In this document: piece after piece, positions 1 through 7,430 of the stretch | Position numbering within the stretch: position 1 is the stretch's first letter | How the letters are laid out: each line of letters begins with the position of its first letter | Source of the DNA: Streptomyces huiliensis | GTDB taxonomy: Bacteria; Actinomycetota; Actinomycetes; Streptomycetales; Streptomycetaceae | Assembly: GCF_020037025.1 (NCBI RefSeq) | Contig: NZ_JAIQLH010000147.1 | Span: forward strand, 1-37,107 | DNA: 37,107 nucleotides | Reading direction: 5' to 3' | Notes under the pieces: model-generated | What the model was told of the DNA's origin: nothing | Database searches by the model: none | The model's input: only the letters and a program-made list of their open reading frames with translations | Made by a program: the position numbers and the translations under genes

Positions 1-13
1 AACTCTCCGTGAA
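1..13 (-). rRNA. rrs: 16S rRNA gene, 5' end only (runs off left edge)
   Basis: Read on the minus strand, the first bases of the window give TTCACGGAGAGTT, the 5' end of Streptomyces 16S rRNA that continues as the universal GAGAGTTTGATCCTGGCTC primer site. Only about 13 nt of the mature RNA are inside the window. The leader and promoters lie to the right, so the rRNA operon is transcribed leftwards, in the same direction as rnj. The identification rests on recognising the 5' end together with the typical leader next to it; the rest of the gene cannot be seen. Confidence 0.85.
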
Positions 14-230
14 TGTGTACCGGGCTGTGTTTAATTAAAAACTGCCGGTGAACACTCGCGTTGAGCGGAACGATCGAGCGGAATAAGCTCGATCGTTCAC
101 AGCGTCCTCGCTGTGTTTTTCAAAGGAACCTCATCCAGGACCAAGTGGTCCGTGGACGGGGTTGTTTTATAGTCTGGCGTTGACTTTTGGCACGCTGTTG
201 AGTTCTCAAGGAACGGACGCTTCCTTTGTA
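14..230 (-). other. Pre-16S rRNA leader with processing hairpins and boxA-like element
   Basis: This is the transcribed leader of the rRNA operon. It holds a perfect 12-bp stem (68-79 with 87-98, 7-nt loop), a 7-bp stem (98-104 with 109-115) beside a T run at 116-120, and a short hairpin at 138-151. At 197-230 the minus strand carries the element with core TTGAGAACTCAACAGCGTG, found ahead of many actinobacterial 16S genes and assigned to rRNA antitermination or precursor processing. The hairpins are read directly from sequence. The roles in RNase III processing and antitermination are family knowledge and were not tested here. Confidence 0.7.
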
Positions 231-280
231 CTCACCCGAGAGACTCTCTCAGGCTTTCCTCCGGGCGCTTCCCTTCGGTG

Positions 281-425
281 TTTCCAACCTTACCAGATCC
301 GTTTTCCGTTCCGTTTCCGGTTCGGATTCCGTTTCCGGCCCCCTGTTGGAGCGGGGTTTCGCCTTCTCGCTTTCGCTTTCCGGCTTGTCCGACTTTATCA
401 GATGCGATTCGGTCGGATTCTCCAT
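281..425 (-). promoter_or_regulatory. Tandem rRNA operon promoters
   Basis: Two near-identical extended -10 elements sit about 105 bp apart on the minus strand: TCTGATAAAGT (hexamer TAAAGT at 397-392) and TCTGGTAAGGT (hexamer TAAGGT at 292-287). Both have the TG-N-TANNNT form and are followed by a YGGA-like discriminator. Neither has a good -35 hexamer 17 bp upstream. Streptomyces rRNA operons are known to use several tandem promoters, so more may exist. The purine-rich stretch between them (minus strand; many GGAAA repeats) holds no credible gene. Confidence 0.6.
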
Positions 426-494
426 CCGCCTGCCGGTACCCCCTCACGCCGAAGCGTTTCTGGGTTCCCGTCGCGGTGGAGCCGTAAACGTACT

Positions 495-538
495 GGACGG
501 CCGCGCCCGGATGCAAATCGAGGCGGGCGCGGCCGTCC
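495..538 (-). terminator. rnj terminator hairpin
   Basis: A perfect 14-bp GC-rich stem (495-508 with 525-538) with a 16-nt loop begins about 40 nt beyond the rnj stop codon. No long T tract follows, which is usual for Streptomyces terminators. It separates rnj from the rRNA promoters to its left. Confidence 0.65.
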
Positions 539-578
539 GTGCGGCTGACGGGACGTCAACCGGTGACCGTCAGGGCCG

Positions 579-2264
579 TCAGACCTCGACGACCACGGGC
601 AGGATCATCGGGCGCCGGCGGTACTGGTCCGAGACCCAGCGGCCCACCGCGCGGCGGATCAGCTGCTGGAGCTGGTGCGGCTCGGCGATGCCGTCCGCGG
701 CCGCCTTGGCGATGGACTCCTCGACCTTCGGCACCACGGCGTTGAACGACGCGTCGTCGATGCCGGAGCCGCGGGCCTGGATCTGCGGGCCGCTGACGAC
801 CTTGCCGGTCGTGGAGTCGACGACCACGAAGACCGAGATGATGCCCTCGTCGCCCAGGATGCGGCGGTCCTTCAGGGACGACTCCGTGACGTCGCCGACC
901 GAGAGGCCGTCCACGTACACGTAGCCGGCCTGGACCTTGCCGACGATCCGGGCCGCGCCGTCGATCAGGTCGACGACCACGCCGTCCTCGGCGATCACGA
1001 TGTGGTTCTTCGGCACACCGGTGAGGGCGCCCAGCTCGGCGTTGGCGCGCAGGTGGCGCCACTCGCCGTGCACCGGCATCAGGTTCTTCGGCTTGCAGAT
1101 GTTGTAGAAGTACAGCAGCTCGCCCGCCGAGGCGTGACCGGAGACGTGGACCTTGGCGTTGCCCTTGTGGACCACGTTCGCGCCCCACCGGGTCAGGCCG
1201 TTGATCACGCGGTAGACCGCGTTCTCGTTGCCCGGGATGAGGGACGAGGCCAGGATGACGGTGTCGCCCTGGACGATCCGGATCTGGTGGTCGCGGTTGG
1301 CCATCCGGGACAGCGCGGCCATCGGCTCGCCCTGGGAGCCCGTGCAGACCAGCACGACCTCCTCGTCCGGGAGGTCGTCCAGCGCCTTGACGTCGACGAC
1401 CAGGCCGGCCGGGACGCGCAGGTAGCCCAGGTCACGGGCGATGCCCATGTTGCGGACCATCGAGCGGCCGACGAAGGCCACCCGGCGGCCGTACTCGTGC
1501 GCGGCGTCCAGGATCTGCTGGATCCGGTGCACGTGGCTGGCGAAGCTGGCGACGATGATGCGCTTCTGGGCGCCGGCGAAGACCGTCCGCAGCACGTTGG
1601 AGATGTCACGCTCCGGCGGGACGAAGCCGGGGACCTCGGCGTTGGTGGAGTCCACCAGCAGCAGGTCGATGCCCTCCTCGCCGAGCCGCGCGAACGCGGG
1701 CAGGTCGGTGAGGCGGCGGTCCAGCGGAAGCTGGTCCATCTTGAAGTCGCCGGTGTGCACCACCATGCCCGCGGGGGTGCGGATGGCGACCGCCAGGGCG
1801 TCCGGGATGGAGTGGTTGACCGCCACGAACTCGAGGTCGAACGGGCCGATGGCCTCGCGGTGGCCTTCGACGACCTCAAGGGTGTACGGGCGGATGCGGT
1901 GCTCCTGGAGCTTCGCCTCGATCAGCGCGAGGGTCAGCTTCGAGCCGATCAGCGGGATGTCCGGCTTCTCGCGGAGCAGGTAGGGGACACCGCCGATGTG
2001 GTCCTCGTGGCCGTGCGTGAGCACGATGCCGACGATGTCGTCCAGGCGGTCCCGGATGGACGTGAAGTCCGGCAGGATCAGGTCGACTCCGGGCTGCTCC
2101 TCCTCGGGGAAGAGCACTCCGCAGTCGACGATCAGCAGACGGCCGTCGTACTCGAAGACCGTCATGTTGCGGCCGATCTCGCCGAGACCGCCGAGGGGCG
2201 TGACGCGCAGGCCGCCCTCGGGGAGCTTCGGCGGGGGACCGAGTTCAGGGTGCGGGTGACTCAA
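579..2264 (-). CDS. rnj: Ribonuclease J
   Basis: RNase J is a zinc-dependent beta-CASP metallo-beta-lactamase that combines 5'-to-3' exonuclease and endonuclease activity and takes part in mRNA decay and 16S rRNA 5' maturation. The protein shows the metal-binding motif THGHEDHIGG, the later metal-site segments HTGDFKMD and DSTNAE, the beta-CASP region around residues 220-380 and the SGHAS motif. I place the start at a TTG codon (2262-2264), with GAGGAG 6-7 nt upstream, giving 561 aa and an N-terminus like the Streptomyces family (SHPHPELG). The open frame continues upstream without a better ribosome site. The gene lies directly upstream of a co-directional rRNA operon. Its 5' region carries a hairpin close to the ribosome site. 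Confidence 0.95.
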   Translation of the reverse strand: MSHPHPELGPPPKLPEGGLRVTPLGGLGEIGRNMTVFEYDGRLLIVDCGVLFPEEEQPGVDLILPDFTSIRDRLDDIVGIVLTHGHEDHIGGVPYLLREKPDIPLIGSKLTLALIEAKLQEHRIRPYTLEVVEGHREAIGPFDLEFVAVNHSIPDALAVAIRTPAGMVVHTGDFKMDQLPLDRRLTDLPAFARLGEEGIDLLLVDSTNAEVPGFVPPERDISNVLRTVFAGAQKRIIVASFASHVHRIQQILDAAHEYGRRVAFVGRSMVRNMGIARDLGYLRVPAGLVVDVKALDDLPDEEVVLVCTGSQGEPMAALSRMANRDHQIRIVQGDTVILASSLIPGNENAVYRVINGLTRWGANVVHKGNAKVHVSGHASAGELLYFYNICKPKNLMPVHGEWRHLRANAELGALTGVPKNHIVIAEDGVVVDLIDGAARIVGKVQAGYVYVDGLSVGDVTESSLKDRRILGDEGIISVFVVVDSTTGKVVSGPQIQARGSGIDDASFNAVVPKVEESIAKAAADGIAEPHQLQQLIRRAVGRWVSDQYRRRPMILPVVVEV

Positions 2265-2285
2265 AAGACTCTCCTCACCACGCAC

Positions 2286-2310
2286 GCCACATGTCCCGGG
2301 GACACATGGC
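2286..2310 (-). promoter_or_regulatory. Hairpin in rnj 5' untranslated region
   Basis: An inverted repeat (GCCATGTGTC on the minus strand pairing with a copy containing a 2-nt internal mismatch) ends about 11 nt upstream of the rnj ribosome-binding site. A 5'-proximal hairpin here could affect translation or 5'-end access by RNases. That role is inference; only the fold potential is visible. Confidence 0.35.
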
Positions 2311-2414
2311 GCGCGTGACACTTCGTGCACTTGCAGTTGGATGGTTACCGCTATTCGGTTGTGAAGTCTGTGTGCGGCCCGTCGCGCGGTGGCGCGGACG
2401 TCGGCACGCCCCTG

Positions 2415-3314
2415 CTAGAGCTGTACCCCGCCGGCCGCCAGATCGCGCTTGAGCGTTTCGGTCTGCTCGGGCCCGAGTTCGACCAGCGGCAGTCGCAGCG
2501 GTCCGGCCGGCAGGCCCTGGAGGGCCAGCGCCCGCTTGGTGGTGATCACGCCCTGGGCCCGGAAGACGCCGGTGAAGACCGGCAGCAGCCGCTGGTGGAT
2601 CGCCGTCGCCTTGCTGACGTCCCCGGCGAGGTGCGCCTCCAGCAGGGCGCGCAGCTCGGGAGCGACGAGGTGACCGACCACGGAGACGAAGCCGACGGCG
2701 CCCACGGACAGGAGCGGCAGGTTCAGCATGTCGTCGCCGGAGTACCAGGCCAGGCCGCTGCGGCTGAGGGCCCAGCTGGCGGCGCCGAGGTCGCCCTTGG
2801 CGTCCTTGTTGGCGACGATCCGGGGGTGCTCTGCGAGCCGGACCATCGTCTCGGTCTCGATCGCGGTACCGCTGCGGCCCGGGATGTCGTAGAGCATCAC
2901 CGGGAGCTCGGTGGCGTCCGCGACCGTCGTGAAGTGACGGTACAGGCCCTCCTGAGGGGGCTTGTTGTAGTACGGCGTCACGGCCAGCAGGCCGTGGGCC
3001 CCCGCCCGCTCGGCGGCGCGGGCCAGCTCGACGCTGTGGTGGGTGTCGTTGGTGCCGGCTCCGGCCACGACGTGCGCCCGGTCGCCGACGGCCTCCACGA
3101 CCGCCCGTACGAGCTGTGCTTTCTCCGCGTCGCTGGTGGTGGGCGACTCGCCGGTGGTGCCGTTGACGACGAGGCCGTCGTTGCCGGCGTCGACCAGGTG
3201 GGCGGCGAGCCGCTGCGCGCCGTCGAGGTCGAGGGCGCCGTCGGAGGTGAAGGGGGTGACCATCGCGGTCAGGACACGTCCGAAGGGCGTCTGCGGTGTG
3301 GAGATCGGAGCCAT
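2415..3314 (-). CDS. dapA: 4-Hydroxy-tetrahydrodipicolinate synthase (DapA)
   Basis: DapA condenses pyruvate with aspartate semialdehyde in the first committed step of lysine and meso-diaminopimelate synthesis, in the cytoplasm. The TIM-barrel protein carries the family signatures: GTTGE near residue 50, the catalytic tyrosine in TPYYNKPP, the pyruvate Schiff-base lysine in ANKDAKGD, and a GxxG-type SGDD segment. I chose the ATG at 3312-3314 (MAPIST, 299 aa), matching the family N-terminus. A GTG three codons upstream (3323) is an alternative, and neither has a strong ribosome site. It lies between thyX and rnj on the same strand. dapB, a later enzyme of the pathway, is 2 kb away, so the two are clustered but not adjacent. 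Confidence 0.95.
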   Translation of the reverse strand: MAPISTPQTPFGRVLTAMVTPFTSDGALDLDGAQRLAAHLVDAGNDGLVVNGTTGESPTTSDAEKAQLVRAVVEAVGDRAHVVAGAGTNDTHHSVELARAAERAGAHGLLAVTPYYNKPPQEGLYRHFTTVADATELPVMLYDIPGRSGTAIETETMVRLAEHPRIVANKDAKGDLGAASWALSRSGLAWYSGDDMLNLPLLSVGAVGFVSVVGHLVAPELRALLEAHLAGDVSKATAIHQRLLPVFTGVFRAQGVITTKRALALQGLPAGPLRLPLVELGPEQTETLKRDLAAGGVQL

Positions 3315-3373
3315 AAGGGCCACGCTACTCGTTGCTCACCGTGAGGTACTCCCTCGGGGAGTGTGCAATGGAT

Positions 3374-3411
3374 CCCGGCACTGCCTGCTCGGGGGTTCAA
3401 ACAGTGCCGGG
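3374..3411. terminator. Hairpin between thyX and dapA
   Basis: A perfect 10-bp stem (cccggcactg at 3374-3383 with cagtgccggg at 3402-3411) encloses an 18-nt loop. It lies downstream of thyX and 50 nt upstream of dapA, so it may terminate or attenuate thyX transcripts. No T tract follows on the minus strand, so termination is uncertain. Confidence 0.45.
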
Positions 3412-3501
3412 TCCGTTTATTCAGCCTAAATGAAGAGGGCGAAAGGTCGCAATCCGGACAACCCACCCCAGGAGTGCCCGCACCTCCTCCGGGTGCCCGG
3501 G

Positions 3502-4251
3502 TTACGGAGCGACACGGCCGTTCTTGTTGAACGCGGCGTGGGTGATCGGCATCAGCCGCGCCCACTCCGCCTCCATCTTCTCGCCCACCATCTCGATCTC
3601 CCGCTGCGGGAAGGACGGCACCTTGGCCAGCTCGTGCTGGGTGCGCAGGCCGAGGAAGTGCATCAGCGAGCGGGCGTTGCAGGTGGCGTACATGGACGAG
3701 AAGAGACCCACCGGGAGGACCGAGCGGGCCACCTCGCGGGCGACACCGGCCGCCAGCATCTCCTGGTACGCCTCGTAGGCGTCCCGGTACGCCTTCTCCA
3801 TCGCCCGGGAGGTCAGCGCGTGCTGCTCCTCGGTGCCCTCGACGAAGACGTACTTGCCCGGGCGGCCCTCCTGGACCAGCTTGCGGTCCGCGGCGGGGAC
3901 GTAGAAGACCGGCTCGAGCTCCCGGTAGCGGCCGGACTCCTCGTTGTACGACCAACCCACCCGGTGCCGCATGAACTCGCGGAAGACGAAGATCGGGGCG
4001 CTGATGAAGAAGGTCATCGAGTTGTGCTCGAAGGGGCTGCCGTGGCGGTCCCGCATCAGGTAGTTGATGAGCCCCTTGGACCGCTCCGGATCCTTGGTGA
4101 TCTCTTCGAGGGACTGCTCACCCGCCGTGGAGACGCGGGCCGCCCACAGGACGTCGGTGTCGGCGGCGCTGTGCTTGACCAGCTCGACGGTCACGTCGCC
4201 GCGGAACGTCGGCTGCTCGCTCTTCGCGTCCTCGGTGGTGCTCTCGGTCAC
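3502..4251 (-). CDS. thyX: Flavin-dependent thymidylate synthase ThyX
   Basis: ThyX makes dTMP from dUMP using methylene-tetrahydrofolate and FAD/NADPH, and is unrelated to ThyA. The signature RHR-x(2)-S-type motif appears as RHRVGWSYNEESGRY, followed by REL-x-PVFYVP, the ARSLMHF segment and the conserved C-terminal SFPQREIEMV region. I choose the GTG at 4249-4251, which has GGAAGG 7 nt upstream and gives 249 aa, the usual family size. An ATG at 4272 would add seven residues but lacks a ribosome site. The next gene upstream is divergent, so thyX probably has its own promoter in the 216-bp gap. Confidence 0.93.
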   Translation of the reverse strand: MTESTTEDAKSEQPTFRGDVTVELVKHSAADTDVLWAARVSTAGEQSLEEITKDPERSKGLINYLMRDRHGSPFEHNSMTFFISAPIFVFREFMRHRVGWSYNEESGRYRELEPVFYVPAADRKLVQEGRPGKYVFVEGTEEQHALTSRAMEKAYRDAYEAYQEMLAAGVAREVARSVLPVGLFSSMYATCNARSLMHFLGLRTQHELAKVPSFPQREIEMVGEKMEAEWARLMPITHAAFNKNGRVAP

Positions 4252-4467
4252 CAGGGGTCCTTCCAGTCGCATTTGCTAGGGCGCGCCCAGCCTAAGGGCC
4301 GCCACTGACAACGGGCCTCGCGCGGCGCCGAGCACGGCGCCTGACGTGCCCACCAGGCCGCCGCGGTTGAGATTTTTCACAGCCGTCACAGAAATCGGGC
4401 ACCAAATGGGGCATCCGAGCGTCTGTAAGGGTGACAGCCACTTCGAGGTTCCCTAGGAGAGCCCAAC

Positions 4468-4704
4468 ATGTTCCGCCGGCGAGAGCCCGTACCGTTCGCC
4501 TTCGTCGCCGAAGCCGAGCGGTATCGCAGCAACATCACGCCGCCCCCGCAGCGCGCCAGTCGCTCGCAGATCGTCGGGCGGGTGCTGATGGGGCTGACGG
4601 TCACCGCCGGGCTGGTCGGAGCGCTTCTGTTCGGCCTGCCCGCGATGGACACCAGCCCGCAGAACACGCACCACTCGCAGAACTCGCAGGCGTCCACCCG
4701 CTGA
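4468..4704 (+). CDS. Small predicted membrane protein (78 aa)
   Basis: This is the only plus-strand gene in the housekeeping block. It encodes a short basic N-terminal region (MFRRREPVPF), one predicted transmembrane segment at about residues 38-58 (GRVLMGLTVTAGLVGALLFG) and a short Asn/Gln/Ser/His-rich tail. An AGGAGA ribosome site lies 9 nt before the ATG, and a strong terminator follows directly, so the gene looks genuine despite its size. It is divergent from thyX and convergent with the next gene. I do not recognise a family and assign no function. Confidence 0.75.
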   Translation: MFRRREPVPFAFVAEAERYRSNITPPPQRASRSQIVGRVLMGLTVTAGLVGALLFGLPAMDTSPQNTHHSQNSQASTR

Positions 4705-4717
4705 GGGTGGTTCACCC

Positions 4718-4755
4718 GGAAAAGGGCCCGGTCGGCAGCGACCGGGCCCTTTTCC
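4718..4755. terminator. Bidirectional terminator between convergent genes
   Basis: A perfect 17-bp inverted repeat (4718-4734 with 4739-4755) with the 4-nt loop gcag ends in AAAA/TTTT on both strands. This is a textbook intrinsic terminator serving the small plus-strand gene and the minus-strand gene that ends at 4772. Confidence 0.9.
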
Positions 4756-4771
4756 GTACCCCGGGAGGAGC

Positions 4772-5230
4772 TCAGTGCGCCGCGCGCGCCGGCTTCCCGT
4801 CGTGCAGCGCGATCGCCCGCTGCATGGCCTTGCGGGCCCGCGGGGTGTCCCGCGCGTCGTGGTAGGCCACGGCGAGCCGGAACCAGCTGCGCCAGTCCTC
4901 CGGCGCGGCCTCCGTCTCGGCCCGGCGGCGGGCGAAAACGGCGTCGGCCGAGTCCCGGTCCACCCGGCCGCTGGGGGTCCGCTCCAGCTCGTCGACGGGG
5001 AGCCCGCCCTCGGCCTCCAGCTCGCGCGCCAGCCGGTTGGCGTCCCGCGCGAACTTGGTGGTCTGGTAGAGGAACCAGGCGCCGATGAACGGCAGGACCA
5101 GGACGGCGACGCCGAAGGCGACCGTGATCGCCGTGCCCTGTTCGATGAGCATGACGCCGCGGCTGCCGACCAGGACGAAGTAGACGACCAGGACGGCGGC
5201 CAGCCCGAAGTAGACGATCTTCGCACGCAT
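4772..5230 (-). CDS. Predicted membrane protein with TPR-like C-terminus
   Basis: The 152-aa protein has two predicted transmembrane helices (about residues 5-22 and 33-55), a charged middle region, and a C-terminal helical pair (DWRSWFRLAVAYHDARDTPRARKAMQRAIAL) that resembles a single TPR repeat. It starts 6 nt after the dapB stop and is probably co-transcribed with it. Conserved hypothetical proteins of this kind follow dapB in Streptomyces. The function is unknown; the TPR-like helices suggest protein-protein contact at the membrane. Confidence 0.8.
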   Translation of the reverse strand: MRAKIVYFGLAAVLVVYFVLVGSRGVMLIEQGTAITVAFGVAVLVLPFIGAWFLYQTTKFARDANRLARELEAEGGLPVDELERTPSGRVDRDSADAVFARRRAETEAAPEDWRSWFRLAVAYHDARDTPRARKAMQRAIALHDGKPARAAH

Positions 5231-5236
5231 CGTCGA

Positions 5237-5989
5237 TCAGCCCAGGTCCAGGAAGTGTTCGAGGCCGAAGGTCAGCCCCGGAGCCGCCGGCACCCGGCGG
5301 GCGCCCAGCAGGATGCCCGGCATGAAGCAGCTGTGGTGCAGCGAGTCGTGCCGGATGGTGAGCGTCTCGCCGGTGTCGCCGAGCAGCACCTCCTGGTGGG
5401 CCAGCAGGCCGCGCAGCCGGACGGAGTGCACGGGCACCCCGTCGACGTCCGCGCCGCGGGCGCCGTCCAGGGCCGTCGTGGTGGCGTCGGGCTGCGGGGC
5501 GCAGCCGGCCTCGCGCCGCGCGGCGGCGATCAGCTGCGCGGTGCGGGTGGCGGTGCCGGAGGGGGCGTCCGCCTTGTTCGGGTGGTGCAGCTCGACGACC
5601 TCGACCGATTCGAAGAACCGGGCGGCCTGCTGGGCGAAGGCCATGGTCAGGACGGCGCCGATGGAGAAGTTCGGCGCGATGAGCACGCCGGTCGACGGGG
5701 AGGCGTCGAGCCAGGAGCGCAGCCGGGCGAGGCGGTCCTCGGTCCAGCCGGTGGTGCCGACGACGGCGTGGATGCCGTTGCGGACGCAGAACTCCAGGTT
5801 GTCCATGACGGAGTCGGGGTGCGTCAGCTCGACGGCGACCTGGGCGCCGGCGGCGGTCAGGGCCTCCAGGTCGTCGCCCCGGCCCAGCGCGGCCACCAGC
5901 TCCATGTCGTCGGCGGCCTCGACGGCCCGGACGGCCTCGGAGCCGATGCGGCCCTTGGCGCCGATGACCGCCACGCGCAGCTTGCTCAT
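5237..5989 (-). CDS. dapB: 4-Hydroxy-tetrahydrodipicolinate reductase (DapB)
   Basis: DapB reduces the DapA product with NAD(P)H, the second dedicated step of the diaminopimelate/lysine pathway. The N-terminal Rossmann fold shows VAVIGAKGRIG (residues 6-16), followed by GTTGW near the nucleotide site. The C-terminal catalytic domain carries the family signature ELHHPNKADAPSGTA with its catalytic His and Lys. At 250 aa it matches the family length. AGGAACG lies close before the ATG. It sits downstream of the M16 protease and pnp, which share its strand. Confidence 0.95.
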   Translation of the reverse strand: MSKLRVAVIGAKGRIGSEAVRAVEAADDMELVAALGRGDDLEALTAAGAQVAVELTHPDSVMDNLEFCVRNGIHAVVGTTGWTEDRLARLRSWLDASPSTGVLIAPNFSIGAVLTMAFAQQAARFFESVEVVELHHPNKADAPSGTATRTAQLIAAARREAGCAPQPDATTTALDGARGADVDGVPVHSVRLRGLLAHQEVLLGDTGETLTIRHDSLHHSCFMPGILLGARRVPAAPGLTFGLEHFLDLG

Positions 5990-6050
5990 CGTTCCTGCTT
6001 CCTTCAGCGGTGACTTTCGGACTTCAGCGGTTCGGACTTCGCCGGTGCGG

Positions 6051-7430
6051 CTATGAGACGGCCTCGTGCAGGCGTGCCGCCTGCTTGTCCTTCAGCGGGC
6101 CGATCACGGACAGCGAGGGGCGCTGCCCGAGCACGTCGCGGGCGACCGCGCGGACCTCGTCCGGGGTGACGGCCGCGATGCGGGCCAGCATGTCGTCGAC
6201 CGACATCTGCTCGCCCCAGCACAGCTCGCTCTTGCCGATGCGGTTCATCAGCGCGCCGGTGTCCTCCAGGCCGAGGACCGTGGAGCCGGAGAGCTGGCCG
6301 ATCGCGCGGCCGATCTCCTCGTCGGAAAGGCCCTCGGAGGCGACCAGGTCGAGCTGGTCGCGGCAGATCCGCAGCACGTCGTGGACCTGGCTGGGCCGGC
6401 AGCCGGCGTAGACGCCGAAGAGGCCGCAGTCGGCGAAGCCGGAGGTGTACGAGTACACCGAGTAGGCGAGGCCGCGCTTCTCCCGGACCTCCTGGAAGAG
6501 GCGGGAGCTCATGCCGCCGCCGAGCGCCGTGTTGAGCACGCCGAGCGCCCAGCGGCGCTCGTCGGTGCGGGCCAGGCCGGGCATGCCGAGGACGACGTGC
6601 GCCTGCTCGGTCTTGCGGTTCAGCACCTCCACGCGGCCGGCGGTGCGGATGGTCCGCGAGCCGGAGCGGGGGTCGACGGGCACGGCGTCCGTGCGGGACA
6701 GCGCGCCGGCCCGGTCGAACGCGGCGCGGACCTGGCGGACGACCTTGGCGTGGTCGACGTTGCCGGCGGCGGCGACGACGAGGCGGGTCGGGTCGTAGTG
6801 CTTCTTGTAGAAGCGGGCGATCTGGTCGCGGCCGAGCGCGTTGATCGTGTCGACGGTGCCGAGGACCGGGCGGCCGAGGGGGGTGTCGCCCAGCATGGTG
6901 TGCGCGAACAGGTCGTGCACGCAGTCGCCGGGGTCGTCCTCGGTCATGGCGATCTCTTCGAGGATCACCCCGCGCTCGGCGTCCACGTCCGCGGCGTCGA
7001 TCAGGGACCCGGTGAGCATGTCGCAGACGACGTCGATGGCCAGCGGCAGGTCGGTGTCGAGGACACGCGCGTAGTAGCACGTGTACTCCTTGGCCGTGAA
7101 GGCGTTCATCTCGCCGCCCACCGCGTCGATCGCGGCGGAGATGTCGAGCGCGCTGCGCTTGGCCGTGCCCTTGAAGAGCAGGTGCTCCAGGTAGTGGGTG
7201 GCGCCGTTGAGCGTCGGGGTCTCGTCGCGGGAGCCGACGTTGGCCCAGATGCCGAAGGTGGCGGAGCGGACGGACGGCAGGGTCTCGGTGACGACGCGGA
7301 GGCCGCCGGGGAGGGTGGTCCTGCGGACCGTACCGATGCCGTTCTCGCCCTTGAGAAGCGTTTGGGTACGGGCGACGGCCCGCCCCTCCGAGGAGGTGCG
7401 GGCCGTCTTCCGTGTACTACGGGACGTCAC
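6051..7430 (-). CDS. M16 family zinc metalloprotease (YmxG/PepR-type)
   Basis: This is a mitochondrial processing peptidase-like insulinase-family protein. The inverted zinc motif HYLEH (H79, E82, H83) is followed 76 residues later by the third ligand in ERGVILEEI (E159), so the catalytic site is complete. The C-terminal half contains the usual R/Y-containing substrate segment (GLAYSVYSY). The GTG start overlaps the pnp stop by 4 nt (GTGA), implying translational coupling. A predicted peptidase directly after pnp is a conserved arrangement in many Gram-positive bacteria. Length (459 aa) is normal. The substrate is unknown. Confidence 0.92.
   Translation of the reverse strand: MTSRSTRKTARTSSEGRAVARTQTLLKGENGIGTVRRTTLPGGLRVVTETLPSVRSATFGIWANVGSRDETPTLNGATHYLEHLLFKGTAKRSALDISAAIDAVGGEMNAFTAKEYTCYYARVLDTDLPLAIDVVCDMLTGSLIDAADVDAERGVILEEIAMTEDDPGDCVHDLFAHTMLGDTPLGRPVLGTVDTINALGRDQIARFYKKHYDPTRLVVAAAGNVDHAKVVRQVRAAFDRAGALSRTDAVPVDPRSGSRTIRTAGRVEVLNRKTEQAHVVLGMPGLARTDERRWALGVLNTALGGGMSSRLFQEVREKRGLAYSVYSYTSGFADCGLFGVYAGCRPSQVHDVLRICRDQLDLVASEGLSDEEIGRAIGQLSGSTVLGLEDTGALMNRIGKSELCWGEQMSVDDMLARIAAVTPDEVRAVARDVLGQRPSLSVIGPLKDKQAARLHEAVS

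Noticed and set aside
162..924. Open frames over the rRNA leader and promoter region
   Set aside because: They overlap rRNA regulatory sequence and translate to low-complexity Phe/Arg or Pro/Arg strings.
675..2318. 547-codon open frame on the plus strand opposite rnj
   Set aside because: Antisense shadow; no ribosome site and no recognisable domain.
3391..3401. GGTTCAAAC-like tRNA T-loop
   Set aside because: No acceptor stem, D arm or anticodon arm can be built around it; it is the loop of a hairpin.
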